DNA of 64,000 nt, taken from RH-AL1 sp965214415. Its GTDB lineage: Bacteria; Pseudomonadota; Alphaproteobacteria; Rhizobiales; Beijerinckiaceae. Below the pieces are notes generated by a model that was given only the letters and a program-made list of their open reading frames with translations, was not told the origin of the DNA and did not search any database. A program made the translations under genes and the position numbers. Position 1 is the stretch's first letter, and each line of letters starts with the position of its first letter. Shown one piece after another: positions 7,815 to 16,377 of the stretch. The DNA is taken from the NCBI GenBank assembly GCA_965214415.1, contig CBDCBQ010000003.1, forward strand, positions 310,001 to 374,000, written 5' to 3'.

Positions 7815-10800
7815 CTACTCGGCCGCGGTCTTCACGATGCGCCATTGCGCGAGCAAGGAACGCATCGTCGCCGGCTTGAGCGGCTTGTTGAGAAGTCTCA
7901 CGTCGGCCAGCCTCGCCAGCTCCCGGACGTCGGTGCCGTGGTCCGCCGTGACGAGTACCGCGGGGCAGGGACCGTAGCGCGCGCGTAGCGCCGCGATGAC
8001 GCCCAGACCGTCGATGTCGCCGATATGATAATCGGCGACGATCGCGTCCGGGACGAGACGGCGGGAGACCAGCGCCCGCTCCACCGCCTCGAGGTCGAGG
8101 CCGCAGGCGACGATACAGCCCCAGCCGCGCAGCAGCGCCTCCAATCCCGCGAGGATATGCATCTCGTTGTCGATGGCGGCAACGACGAGCCCCTCGAGAA
8201 GGCCGGGACGCACAGGCAGCGCGGTGATCGTGGCCGCGCCGGGCGCGCCCTCCAAGCTGCGCGGCAGCGTCACCGAGAACACGGATCCGTGTCGCAGCTC
8301 CGATCGCACCACGACGGCGTGCTCGAGCACACGGCTCAGCCGTTCGACGATCGACAAGCCGAGGCCGGCGCCGGGCGCCGCCAGCGCGCCAGCCGGCAAC
8401 CGTTCGAACTCACGAAAGATCACCTGCAGCTTGGTCTCGGGAATGCCGAGGCCCGTGTCGAGAACCTCGATCCGCGCCTCGCCGCGCACGTGCCGCACGC
8501 CGACCAGCACGCCGCCTTGCGGCGTATATTTCAGCGCGTTCGAGACGAGGTTTTGCAGCAGGCGCCGCAACAGCCGGCGATCGGACCGCACGTTCAGCGT
8601 CGTCGCGACGAACGTCAGCCGCAGCTTCCGCTCGATCGCGATGGGCTGGAAATCGATGCGTAGCTGCTCGAGCAGCGGCTGCAGCGCGAAGCAGGTGATC
8701 TCGGTCTTGGTCGCGCCCGCGTCGAGCTGGGAGATCTCGAGCAGCGCGCTCATGACCTCCTCGACCGCCTCGAGCGACTGGTCGACGTTGCCGGCCAAAG
8801 CGAGCGCCTCGTCGGCGTCGGGCCGCATCCGCAGGCGTTCGCGCAGCGAGGCGGCGTAGAGGCGTGCCGCGCTCAGCGGCTGCAGCACGTCGTGGCTGGC
8901 GGCGGCGAGGAAGCGCGACTTGGTGATGTTGGCGTCCTCGGCGTCCGCCTTCGCGCGCGCAAGCTCGAGGTTGAGACTCACGAGCTGCTCGGTGCGCTCG
9001 CGCACGCGCAGCTCGAGCGTCTCGTTTTCGGCCTCCAGCTCCTCCTCGGACTGGGCTTGCGCGGTCGCGTCCGTGTAGGTGTAGAACAGGCCGCCGTTGT
9101 GCAGGCGCACCGATTGCAGCTCGAGCACGCGTCCCTTCGGGGCGGCGAGCATCCGCAAGCGTTGCGTGGGTTGCGCCAGGATTTCGAGGCGAGCGGACAC
9201 GAAATCGTCGGTCTCGCCGAGCTGCCCATACACGCCGCGGTCCGCGTTGGACCGAATCAGGGTCTCGAGCGGCATGCCGACGCGCAGAAGCGCCGGCGGC
9301 ATCTGAAACATGTCCCGATAGGCGCGATTCCACGCGACGAGCCGCAGGTCCGCGTCGAAGATCGCCATGCCGTCGCGCGCGATGTCGATGGCGTGCTGCA
9401 GCAGATCGCGGCTGTTCTGGATCTCGAAGGCGACGTCGTCGACGATCTGCCGCGCCGCGTCGCGCGACATCTCTTTCTGCTCGAGCAGCAGCGCGATCAC
9501 GCGCCGGGCCGATGCCGCGCCGATCGCCGAGGCGATGAGGTGCTCGGCATATTGCACGAGAACCGGCTCCGCGGCCTGCACCGTCTCGAATGGCAGGCTT
9601 CGCGCGACGTGATGTTCCCGGAACAATCGCTCGGCGGTGGCCACGCCGATGAAGCGGGCCACCGTCGTGAGCAGCTCGTTGACGGACACGTTGGCATGCT
9701 TGAGGCGGAAGGAGGTGGCCTGCGCCATCGCCTTCGCGCGAACGAAGACGTTCGCCTGGAGCCGCTCGGCCGTGTTGGGCCGCCGCGACAACGAAAGCCC
9801 GACGTAGGCCAGCACGTTGATCGCGAGGCTCCAGACGACGCCCTGCTGCAGCGGCCCGAGATCGACGCCAAAGAGGTCCGTAGGCCGCAGGAGGTCCAGG
9901 CCCAACGGGCCGATCGTCAGGAGCGGCGACGTGTGCGCGACGACGGCGGGCAGAAGAAGCGTGTAGGCCGCGACCGCGATCCCCGCGAGCATGCCGCCGA
10001 TGGCGCCTCGCGCCGTGCCGCCACTCCAGATCAACGCGCCCATCGTCGCCGGCGCGATCTGGATGATGAAAACAATGGAACTCAAACCAATCGTCGTGAT
10101 CGTCTTGTTCCCGAGCGCGATCGCGATGAGCGCCGATACCGCGAGGATCAGAACGATGGCGATCCGCCGTATCAGCAAGATCGGTGGCACGACGATGCGG
10201 CCGCGACCGGCTCGCGTCCCGGACGAGAGCAGCAGCGGCACCACGAGATCGTTGCAGGCCATCACCGAGAGCGCGAGGGTTCCTACGATGACCGTTCCGG
10301 TCGACGCCGCCAGCAGGCCGACCAGCGCGAGCAGGGTGAGCAACGGCTGGCCGGCCTGGATGGGCAGCGCCAGCACGGTGAAATCACGCTCCAGCGTTCC
10401 CGGCGGGAATTTCGCCAATCCCGCGACGGCGAGAGGGACGACGAAGAGGCACATCGCGGCGAGGTAGGTCGGCACGACCCACGCGGCCGTGCGGACGTCC
10501 GCCTCGTTGCGGTTTTCGACCACGGCGACGTGAAACTGCCGCGGCATCACGAGGGTGGCGCCCATCGTGCAAAGCACGAGCGGGAGCCAGCGGGCGAGGC
10601 TCGGCGACGAATCGACGATGGCAGCGATATTCGGATTGCGCGCGATTTGTCCCGTGAGGTCGCCGATCCCTTTGTTCAGCCCCCAACACACGAAGATGCC
10701 GATGCCCACGAAGCTGACGAGCCGGACAACCGATTCGGCCGCCAGCGCCATCATCAGGCCGCTCTGGTTTTCGGTGGCGTTGACCCGGCGCGTGCCGATG

Positions 10801-11333
10801 ACGATCGCGAGGCCCGCGAACAGGGCCGCGACCAGCGCGACGGACGTGCGGCAGGTGGTTCCCAAAACGTCGTGGCTAGGCAGACGGCCCTCGTGAAATG
10901 CCGCCAGCGCCTGGCCGACCGCCTGGAGCTGGACGGACAGGAAAGGAATGCACGCCACGATCGAGATGATCGTGACGGTCGCCGCGACCGAGGTCGCCTT
11001 GCCGTAACGGACCGCCACGAAATCGGCGATCGAGGTGATGTTCTGCGATCTGGCGATCCGGATCATGCGCGTGATGACGGGATGAAACACCGCGAAGATC
11101 GCGATGGGCCCGAGGAACAACGGCAGGAAATCGAGGCCGTGCAGGGATGCCGTGCCGACCGCGCCGAAGCTGCTCCAGAAGCCGAACGTCATGCAAGAAC
11201 TCAAGGCATAGATCGCCTTGCGCACTCCGGCGCGTTGCGGACGCGCGGCCATGCGTTCGCCATGGCGGGCCACGGCCAGAAGAGCCGCCGCGAAAGCGAG
11301 AAACACGAGGATGGCAAGCCAGCCTGGAAGCAT
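7815..11333 (-). CDS. Sodium/solute symporter-domain hybrid histidine kinase with C-terminal receiver
   Basis: This 1172-residue membrane protein begins with about 13 hydrophobic helices (residues 1-515) resembling the sodium:solute symporter (SLC5/SSSF) fold, as in the CbrA sensor. A linker with a PAS domain (about 650-760) and a coiled coil (760-800) follows. The HisKA domain carries AASHDVLQPLSAARL (His 814), and the HATPase_c domain shows LVSNALKYT, DTGLGIP and GAGLGLSIV. A C-terminal receiver contains IVADYHIGDIDG (Asp 1101) and the conserved Lys in LLNKPL. The HDxxQPL box and terminal receiver put it with NahK-like hybrid kinases. It probably senses or transports a solute and relays phosphate to an unlinked regulator; no partner is adjacent. 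The ATG at 11333 is the natural start of the first helix. Ligand unknown. Confidence 0.85.
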   Translation of the reverse strand: MLPGWLAILVFLAFAAALLAVARHGERMAARPQRAGVRKAIYALSSCMTFGFWSSFGAVGTASLHGLDFLPLFLGPIAIFAVFHPVITRMIRIARSQNITSIADFVAVRYGKATSVAATVTIISIVACIPFLSVQLQAVGQALAAFHEGRLPSHDVLGTTCRTSVALVAALFAGLAIVIGTRRVNATENQSGLMMALAAESVVRLVSFVGIGIFVCWGLNKGIGDLTGQIARNPNIAAIVDSSPSLARWLPLVLCTMGATLVMPRQFHVAVVENRNEADVRTAAWVVPTYLAAMCLFVVPLAVAGLAKFPPGTLERDFTVLALPIQAGQPLLTLLALVGLLAASTGTVIVGTLALSVMACNDLVVPLLLSSGTRAGRGRIVVPPILLIRRIAIVLILAVSALIAIALGNKTITTIGLSSIVFIIQIAPATMGALIWSGGTARGAIGGMLAGIAVAAYTLLLPAVVAHTSPLLTIGPLGLDLLRPTDLFGVDLGPLQQGVVWSLAINVLAYVGLSLSRRPNTAERLQANVFVRAKAMAQATSFRLKHANVSVNELLTTVARFIGVATAERLFREHHVARSLPFETVQAAEPVLVQYAEHLIASAIGAASARRVIALLLEQKEMSRDAARQIVDDVAFEIQNSRDLLQHAIDIARDGMAIFDADLRLVAWNRAYRDMFQMPPALLRVGMPLETLIRSNADRGVYGQLGETDDFVSARLEILAQPTQRLRMLAAPKGRVLELQSVRLHNGGLFYTYTDATAQAQSEEELEAENETLELRVRERTEQLVSLNLELARAKADAEDANITKSRFLAAASHDVLQPLSAARLYAASLRERLRMRPDADEALALAGNVDQSLEAVEEVMSALLEISQLDAGATKTEITCFALQPLLEQLRIDFQPIAIERKLRLTFVATTLNVRSDRRLLRRLLQNLVSNALKYTPQGGVLVGVRHVRGEARIEVLDTGLGIPETKLQVIFREFERLPAGALAAPGAGLGLSIVERLSRVLEHAVVVRSELRHGSVFSVTLPRSLEGAPGAATITALPVRPGLLEGLVVAAIDNEMHILAGLEALLRGWGCIVACGLDLEAVERALVSRRLVPDAIVADYHIGDIDGLGVIAALRARYGPCPAVLVTADHGTDVRELARLADVRLLNKPLKPATMRSLLAQWRIVKTAAE

Positions 11334-11461
11334 ACATTCGATCTAATACCAGTTTCCGCAACGATGCACATGCCCGGTTGCAATCTGGCGTCGTAGCCAC
11401 CTTGCGGAGCTGGCGCGGAACGCTAAGGGTACCGCCGCTGACGAACGAAAAGGGGCCAGCA

Positions 11462-11893
11462 ATGCTCAAGGAATTCAAAGATTTCATCATGCGCGGCAAC
11501 GTCGTCGACCTTGCGGTTGCCGTCGTGATCGGCGCGGCGTTCGGCGCGATCGTGCAGTCGATGGTCAACGATATCATCATGCCGATCGTCGGCGCGCTGA
11601 CGGGTGGCGTCGACTTCACGAACTACTTTACCGGCATGTCGTCCAAGGTGACGGCGACGACGCTTGCCGATGCGAAGAAGCAAGGCGCCGTGCTTGCCTG
11701 GGGCAACTTTCTCCAGATGCTTGTCAACTTCCTGATCATCGCCGCGGTGCTGTTCCTCGTCGTGAAGGGCGTGAACACGCTGAAGGCACGCGTGGCGCCG
11801 CCGGAGCCCAAGGGCGCTCCCCCGAAGCCGGCCGACATCGTCCTGCTCGAGGAGATCCGCGATCTTCTCGCCAAGCGTCCGGCGACCGCCTGA
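11462..11893 (+). CDS. mscL: Large-conductance mechanosensitive channel MscL
   Basis: This 143-residue protein is the pentameric inner-membrane channel that opens under membrane tension and releases solutes in hypo-osmotic shock. It begins with the canonical MLKEFKDFIMRGNVVDLAV helix and has two membrane helices (about residues 15-45 and 75-100). The charged C-terminal helix is also typical (ILLEEIRDLLAKR). An AAGGGG ribosome-binding site decides the start; the in-frame extension upstream is not conserved in type. It is divergent from the hybrid kinase and convergent with hemA, with a shared terminator between. Confidence 0.96.
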   Translation: MLKEFKDFIMRGNVVDLAVAVVIGAAFGAIVQSMVNDIIMPIVGALTGGVDFTNYFTGMSSKVTATTLADAKKQGAVLAWGNFLQMLVNFLIIAAVLFLVVKGVNTLKARVAPPEPKGAPPKPADIVLLEEIRDLLAKRPATA

Positions 11894-11899
11894 CGCAAA

Positions 11900-11935
11900 A
11901 AGGGCCGACCCCGGCGGGATCGGCCCTTCTCGGTT
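11900..11935. terminator. Bidirectional rho-independent terminator between mscL and hemA
   Basis: A 9-bp stem, AAGGGCCGA (11900-11908) with TCGGCCCTT (11920-11928), lies between the convergent genes. It has an A-run on the left and CGGTTTT on the right, so it can serve both strands. Confidence 0.8.
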
Positions 11936-11953
11936 TTGAGAGCGAAGCGGCGA

Positions 11954-13255
11954 CTATTCGGCGGCGCGCTTGAAGTCCGAGAACGAGCAGGCGGGATCGA
12001 GGTCCTGCACCTTGGGCTTGCGATGCAGCTTGACGATTTTCGGCTCCTCGAAGGGAAGGCCGAGCGCCTTCCAGACATCGACCAGTGCGTCGACGAGTTG
12101 CGCCACATGGGCGTCGCTGTGGAAGGGCGTCGGCGTGATGCGCAGGCGCTCGCTTCCCTTGGCGACCGTCGGATAGTTGATCGGCTGGATGTAGACGTTG
12201 TGGCGCTCGAGCAGCATGTCGGACGCGGCCTTGCACAGCTCGGCGTCGCCGACGAAGACCGGCACGATATGCGACGGGTTCGCCATCACGGGCAGGCCGG
12301 CCGCGGACAGCGCGTGTTTGGTCAGCATCGCCTGGCGCTGGTGCTGCTCGCGCAGCTTGTTGCCCTGCTTGAGGAGGGCGACGGCCTTGGTCGCGGCGGC
12401 CGCGATTGGCGGCGGCAGCGCGGTGGTGAAGATGAACGACCCGGCGTAGGAGCGCACGGCGTCGACGATGCACTTGTCGGCCGCGATGTAGCCGCCCAGC
12501 GTTCCGAAGCCTTTTGCGAGCGTGCCCTCGATGACGTCGATGCGCGCCATCAGGCCCTCGCGATCGGCGATGCCGCCGCCTCGATTGCCGTAGAGGCCGA
12601 CGGCATGGACCTCGTCCATGTAGGTCATCGCGTTGTAGCGCTCGGCGAGGTCGCAAATTTCGGCGATCGGCGCGATGTCGCCGTCCATCGAGTACAGGCT
12701 CTCGAAAACGATCAGCTTGTTGCGATGCGGGCCAGCCGCGCGCAGCAACTCCTCGAGATGGGCGACATCGTTGTGGCGGAAAATCATCCGCTGCGCCGAC
12801 GAGCGCCGCACGCCCTCGATCATCGAGTTATGGTTCAGCGCGTCCGACAGGATCAGACAATCGGGAATGAGATCGGCGATGGTCGAGATCGCCGCGAGGT
12901 TCGACACCCAGCCGGACGTGAAGACCAGCGCGCCGTCCTTGCCGTGCAGATCGGCGAGTTCGGCCTCGAGCTTGACCAGCGGGTGGCTCGTGCCGGCGAT
13001 GTTGCGGGTGCCCCCGGCGCCGACGCCGTGCTTGGCAGCGGTCTCGGTCATCGCGGCGATCACCTCGGGGTGACGGCCCATGCCGAGATAATCGTTCGAG
13101 CACCAGATCGTCACTTCTTCCACCGCGCGATCGTCACGGTGCCAAAGAGCCGACGGAAAATGCTCGGCGCTGCGCTCCAGGTCAGCGAAGACGCGATAAC
13201 GCCGTTCGGCTTCGAGCTTGCCGATGGCGTTGGCGAAATGGCGACGGTAGCTCAT
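11954..13255 (-). CDS. hemA: 5-aminolevulinate synthase
   Basis: The 433-residue PLP enzyme condenses glycine and succinyl-CoA to 5-aminolevulinate, the first step of heme biosynthesis in alphaproteobacteria (Shemin pathway). Family marks are RRYRVFADLERSAEHFP near the N-terminus, the glycine-rich HGVGAGGTRNIAGTSH loop, the MDEVHAVGLYG cofactor-binding segment and the PLP lysine in GTLAKGFGTLGGY. The ATG at 13255 is preferred over the adjacent in-frame TTG at 13258, and GAAGG lies just upstream. Tandem repeats 30-60 bp upstream may be its promoter or operator. It is transcribed alone. Confidence 0.96.
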   Translation of the reverse strand: MSYRRHFANAIGKLEAERRYRVFADLERSAEHFPSALWHRDDRAVEEVTIWCSNDYLGMGRHPEVIAAMTETAAKHGVGAGGTRNIAGTSHPLVKLEAELADLHGKDGALVFTSGWVSNLAAISTIADLIPDCLILSDALNHNSMIEGVRRSSAQRMIFRHNDVAHLEELLRAAGPHRNKLIVFESLYSMDGDIAPIAEICDLAERYNAMTYMDEVHAVGLYGNRGGGIADREGLMARIDVIEGTLAKGFGTLGGYIAADKCIVDAVRSYAGSFIFTTALPPPIAAAATKAVALLKQGNKLREQHQRQAMLTKHALSAAGLPVMANPSHIVPVFVGDAELCKAASDMLLERHNVYIQPINYPTVAKGSERLRITPTPFHSDAHVAQLVDALVDVWKALGLPFEEPKIVKLHRKPKVQDLDPACSFSDFKRAAE

Positions 13256-13285
13256 CAAGATACCTTCACAGTGGTTTGCCCCAAC

Positions 13286-13313
13286 GGACTGTCAATCGAG
13301 TGGACTGTCAATC
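13286..13313 (-). promoter_or_regulatory. Tandem 12-bp direct repeat upstream of hemA, possible promoter/operator
   Basis: The 12-bp unit GGACTGTCAATC occurs at 13286-13297 and 13302-13313, i.e. with a 16-bp period. Read in the hemA direction each unit contains TTGACA, a perfect -35 hexamer. A convincing -10 was not found. Tandem spacing close to 1.5 helical turns could suit a regulator dimer. Confidence 0.4.
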
Positions 13314-13523
13314 TAGGCTGACACTCGTTTATGCCCCGTGATCCTGTCTTTAGCAATTCCAAAAGCGCCTATCGAGTGACAGATGGTCCCTAGTGCGACG
13401 TTTTTTTCATCTAAAGTAGTTTTCTCAGATCGCAGGCGCGTGGTGGAACGTCTTTTGACGTGCAGCCTCTCACGCCGACGTAAATCCAACGTAAGAGCCC
13501 ACCTGCGTTTTCGCAGAGGGCGA

Positions 13524-13760
13524 CTAGTCGCGGACCGGCTCGTGCGCGAGCGCTGAGCGCATGAAGAAGTACAGCAGCACGAAACCGGACAGGCCGAACA
13601 CGATCTCGAGGCCGCGACTGATCGTATGCGGCAGCTGCATGATGCCGCCGATCGCCCAGCCAGCCGCCCAGGACGCGCCGACGACCTCGGTGCCGACGAG
13701 AATCGACACCGCGACGATCGTCGAGAGCTTCACCAGATTGATCGAGCCGCGCGCTGCCAA
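13524..13760 (-). CDS. Small two-helix membrane protein of unknown function
   Basis: The product is about 78 residues with two hydrophobic helices (KLSTIVAVSILVGTEVVGAS and GLEIVFGLSGFVLLYFFM). The TTG at 13760 is chosen because AGGA sits six bases upstream; a GTG at 13733 would give 69 residues but has no ribosome-binding site. Short proteins of this shape are common in Hyphomicrobiales and have no known function. It lies between hemA and an MBL-fold hydrolase, which is on the same strand 71 bp upstream. Confidence 0.6.
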   Translation of the reverse strand: MAARGSINLVKLSTIVAVSILVGTEVVGASWAAGWAIGGIMQLPHTISRGLEIVFGLSGFVLLYFFMRSALAHEPVRD

Positions 13761-13831
13761 GACGTGTCCTGCTTCAGGCCGGCGAGGCCGGCGGCGCTTC
13801 TGGTAGCACCAGCCGAGCAGGGCGGCAAACC

Positions 13832-14824
13832 TTAAACCGCCGGGACGTCGAACGCCTCGCCGGGCCTCTGCACGCGAAAGCGGGACGCCTCGATGCCCGC
13901 GGTGGCAAGGGCCTGCGCGAGGCGCCGCGGCGGCTCGTCGATCGGCTCGGCCGTCAGCCGGAACGTGCCCCAGTGATGAGCGAGCGCGTGATGGGCGCCG
14001 CAATCGGCGAAGATGCGCACGCTCTCGTCCGGGTCGACATGCTGGTCGCGCATGAACCAGCGCGGCGCGTAGGCGCCGATCGGCAGGATCGCCAATCGGG
14101 GTGTCCCGAAACGGGCTCGGACGTCGCGGAAGATCGCGCCGTCGCCATAGGCAGTGTCGCCGATGTGGTAGATCGTGCCGCTGGCCGTCTCGATCACGAA
14201 GGCCGCCCACAGCGCCATGCGCCGGTCGCCGATCCACCGCGACGACCAGTGCCGGCACGGCGCCAGCGTCGCGGACATTGTTTCGGAGAGGGCGACGCGA
14301 TCGCCCCAATCGTAGGCTTCGACCTGCAGCGTCGTGTCATGCCGGCGCAGGATTGTGTCGTTGCCGAGCGGCACGATGATGCGGCACGCGTGGCGCCGCG
14401 CCACGGCCGACAGCGTCGCGAGATCCATGTGGTCGTAGTGATTGTGCGTCACGAGGACGATGTCGATCGGCGGCAGCTGGTCGAGCGAGAGTCCCGGCGC
14501 GCGCGCCCGCTTCGGCCCGGCAAAGGCGAATGGGCTCGCGCGGTCCGACCAAACCGGGTCGACGAGTATATTGAGGTCCGCCGTCTGGATGAGGTGGCTG
14601 GCGTGGCCAATCGAGGTCACCCTCAGCGCGGTGCCGCCGACCCGGGCAGGCGGTGCCTCCGGCTTCGGATCGACGATGTTTCGCGGCCACGCGGCGAGAC
14701 GCGTGCCGGTCAGGAAGCGCACGAGGTCGCCGGCGCTCTTGTCGCGCGGGCCGTCGGGATTGAAGAAGCGCGTCCCGTCGTAATGGTCGCTGATGGGTCC
14801 GGCGTAGTAGCGTTTCTTGGTCAT
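13832..14824 (-). CDS. MBL-fold metallo-hydrolase (UlaG/NAPE-PLD-like)
   Basis: The 330-residue protein has a metallo-beta-lactamase fold. The zinc motif HxHxDH appears as THNHYDHMD after strand IDIVLV. A further metal ligand is in APCRHWSSR, an aspartate is in YHIGDTAYGD and the last histidine is in LAHHWGTFRL. The pattern resembles N-acyl-phosphatidylethanolamine phospholipase D-like and UlaG-like enzymes, which cleave phosphodiester or lactone bonds; the substrate here is unknown. There is no signal peptide. The start at 14824 is chosen because upstream codons overlap the region of the divergent rpmJ gene. A second, decayed MBL gene lies 0.7 kb away. Confidence 0.8.
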   Translation of the reverse strand: MTKKRYYAGPISDHYDGTRFFNPDGPRDKSAGDLVRFLTGTRLAAWPRNIVDPKPEAPPARVGGTALRVTSIGHASHLIQTADLNILVDPVWSDRASPFAFAGPKRARAPGLSLDQLPPIDIVLVTHNHYDHMDLATLSAVARRHACRIIVPLGNDTILRRHDTTLQVEAYDWGDRVALSETMSATLAPCRHWSSRWIGDRRMALWAAFVIETASGTIYHIGDTAYGDGAIFRDVRARFGTPRLAILPIGAYAPRWFMRDQHVDPDESVRIFADCGAHHALAHHWGTFRLTAEPIDEPPRRLAQALATAGIEASRFRVQRPGEAFDVPAV

Positions 14825-14969
14825 GGTCGCCCGCTCATGACGCCCGTCTTGTCGCGCCAGTGCGGCGGTGGCGGGGCCTTTTTCCTTGATCTCGGCTGCC
14901 CGCTGGGGCATACCGATCCCAACTTTGCGCTGGCTCGCTGCCGGTGTTTTCCGGTTCGAGGTCAAGTCG

Positions 14970-15095
14970 ATGAAAGTCCGCAACTCCCTGAAGTCGCTGC
15001 GCGGTCGCCACCGCTCCAACCAGCTCGTGCGCCGCAAGGGCCGTGTCTACATCATCAACAAGGTGCAGAAGCGCTTCAAGGCCCGCCAGGGCTGA
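14970..15095 (+). CDS. rpmJ: 50S ribosomal protein L36, zinc-free form
   Basis: This 41-residue basic protein begins MKVRNSLKSLRGRHRSNQLV and ends VQKRFKARQG, an exact L36 layout. It has no cysteine, so it is the C-minus variant that does not bind zinc, usual in alphaproteobacteria. It is monocistronic with a terminator just downstream. Confidence 0.95.
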   Translation: MKVRNSLKSLRGRHRSNQLVRRKGRVYIINKVQKRFKARQG

Positions 15096-15120
15096 AGTTT
15101 TCTACTCTGTGAGTACGATG

Positions 15121-15150
15121 CGCCCGGCCTTTGGTCGGGCGTTGTCGTTT
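15121..15150 (+). terminator. Probable rho-independent terminator after rpmJ
   Basis: CGCCCGGCC at 15121 pairs with GGTCGGGCG ending at 15141 (one mismatch), followed by a T-rich tract TTGTCGTTT. It starts 25 bp after the rpmJ stop. Confidence 0.6.
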
Positions 15151-15204
15151 GAACCGCGCTCCGGCACAAATCTCGCTGCAAGTCGGCCGGGAGGAGCCAA
15201 TCTC

Positions 15205-15486
15205 ATGGCAGACGAGCAAACCGAACTCGAGCAGCGCAAGTACGAGACGCTGTCGGGCGTGACCGCCGCGCCGATGTTCATGTGCCTGGCGATCGTCAGC
15301 GCGCTGAAGTCGAAAGGTCTCCTTGAGCCAGCCGACGTCGCCAAGTTCGCCGAGGTCTTGTCGAGCGCGGGCCAGCACAACGCACCGCCATTGGCCATCG
15401 CGACGATGCAGGCGCGCGTCAAGGAGTTCGCGATGATGGTGCGCGCGCTCGATGGCATGTCGGGCCCGCCCGGCGGACCGGCGTGA
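15205..15486 (+). CDS. Hypothetical protein, 93 residues
   Basis: The product is a soluble, mostly helical small protein of no recognised family. The middle contains AIVSALKSKGLLEPADVAKF and the end is glycine/proline-rich. The strong ribosome-binding site GGGAGGAG upstream of the ATG supports translation. It is followed at once by the decayed MBL hydrolase on the same strand, which may have been a partner. Confidence 0.65.
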   Translation: MADEQTELEQRKYETLSGVTAAPMFMCLAIVSALKSKGLLEPADVAKFAEVLSSAGQHNAPPLAIATMQARVKEFAMMVRALDGMSGPPGGPA

Positions 15487-15513
15487 CGACCTCCTGACCG
15501 CCTCGACGCGTAT

Positions 15514-16262
15514 GTGACCGCCGCCCCGATCAGCCCCGGCAGCGTCGCCTGGCGCCAGCCCGGCAACAACGCCCACGTCGCCGGCCTGTGGCGGGGCGAC
15601 ACGACGCCGAGCGGTCCCGTCCTGATCGATTATTACGGTCATTGCGCGCTGCGCCTGACGACACCCTCTGGCCTAACCCTGGTTTTCGATCCCTGGCGCA
15701 ACGACCCGACGGGCGCCTGGGGCCTTTGGTTTCCGAAACCGTTTCCGCGAATCAGGGTCGACGTGGCGGCCTCGAGCATGCCCATTTCGACCACGACGCG
15801 ACCGACCGTGTCGATGCGACCTGCGTTCTAGATCGGATGATCGGCACTTGGCGCCCGACAATACGGGCCATCTCGACATGATGACCTACATCGTCGAGAC
15901 GGGCGGGCTGCGCATCCTGACCTGGGGCGACAATCGGCACGACGCACCCGAGGATGTTTGGGCCGCGTGGGGCCACGTCGATGTGATGACACTGCCCGTG
16001 GACGGGTCCGAGCACATCCTCAGCTTCGCGCAGGCCGATGCGATCATCGAGGGGCTCAAGCCAAAGATCGTGACCCCGACCCACTATCTCGTCCCGGGCG
16101 TCTCCTCGATCCTGAGCACGCCGCAGGGCATCGACGCCTGGGTCGACGGCAAGCAGGCCAGGCTTCCGGTGGACGGCGCGCGGCTCAACCTGGCGGCGGA
16201 CATGGTCGCGGCCTGCGATCGACACATCGCCTTTCTTCGGCGCGAACGTCGCCAAGGACTGA
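15514..16262 (+). pseudogene. Decayed MBL-fold hydrolase (two frameshifts plus an internal deletion)
   Basis: Three frames each carry part of one MBL-fold protein. Frame 1 from the GTG at 15514 encodes GPVLIDYYGHCALRLTTPSG to RVDVA (about 15770). A shift then moves to the frame with EHAHFDHDATDRVDATCVLD, which includes the HxHxDH zinc motif, ending at DRMIGTW (about 15850). After that some 40 residues expected in intact relatives are missing. The frame changes to PDNTGHLDMMTYIVETGGLR, LPVDGSEHILSFAQADA and THYLVPGVSS. A last one-base insertion near 16232 separates the C-terminus, and the expected stop is the TGA at 16260-16262. Several independent lesions argue for real inactivation and against a single sequencing error. 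Confidence 0.82.
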
Positions 16263-16377
16263 TCGCGACCGGCTCGCATCGACACCCATCGCCGCCGCGT
16301 GGCTTGACCCTCGGTACAAGACCGGCGAGGCCTGCGATCGCGGCGGATGCCGCCGCGAGCCAACGCAAAGATCACGC

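Noticed and set aside
8892..11396. 834-codon plus-strand frame
   Set aside because: It is opposite to the hybrid kinase, very Arg/Asp/Gly-rich and without recognisable motifs; a high-GC shadow.
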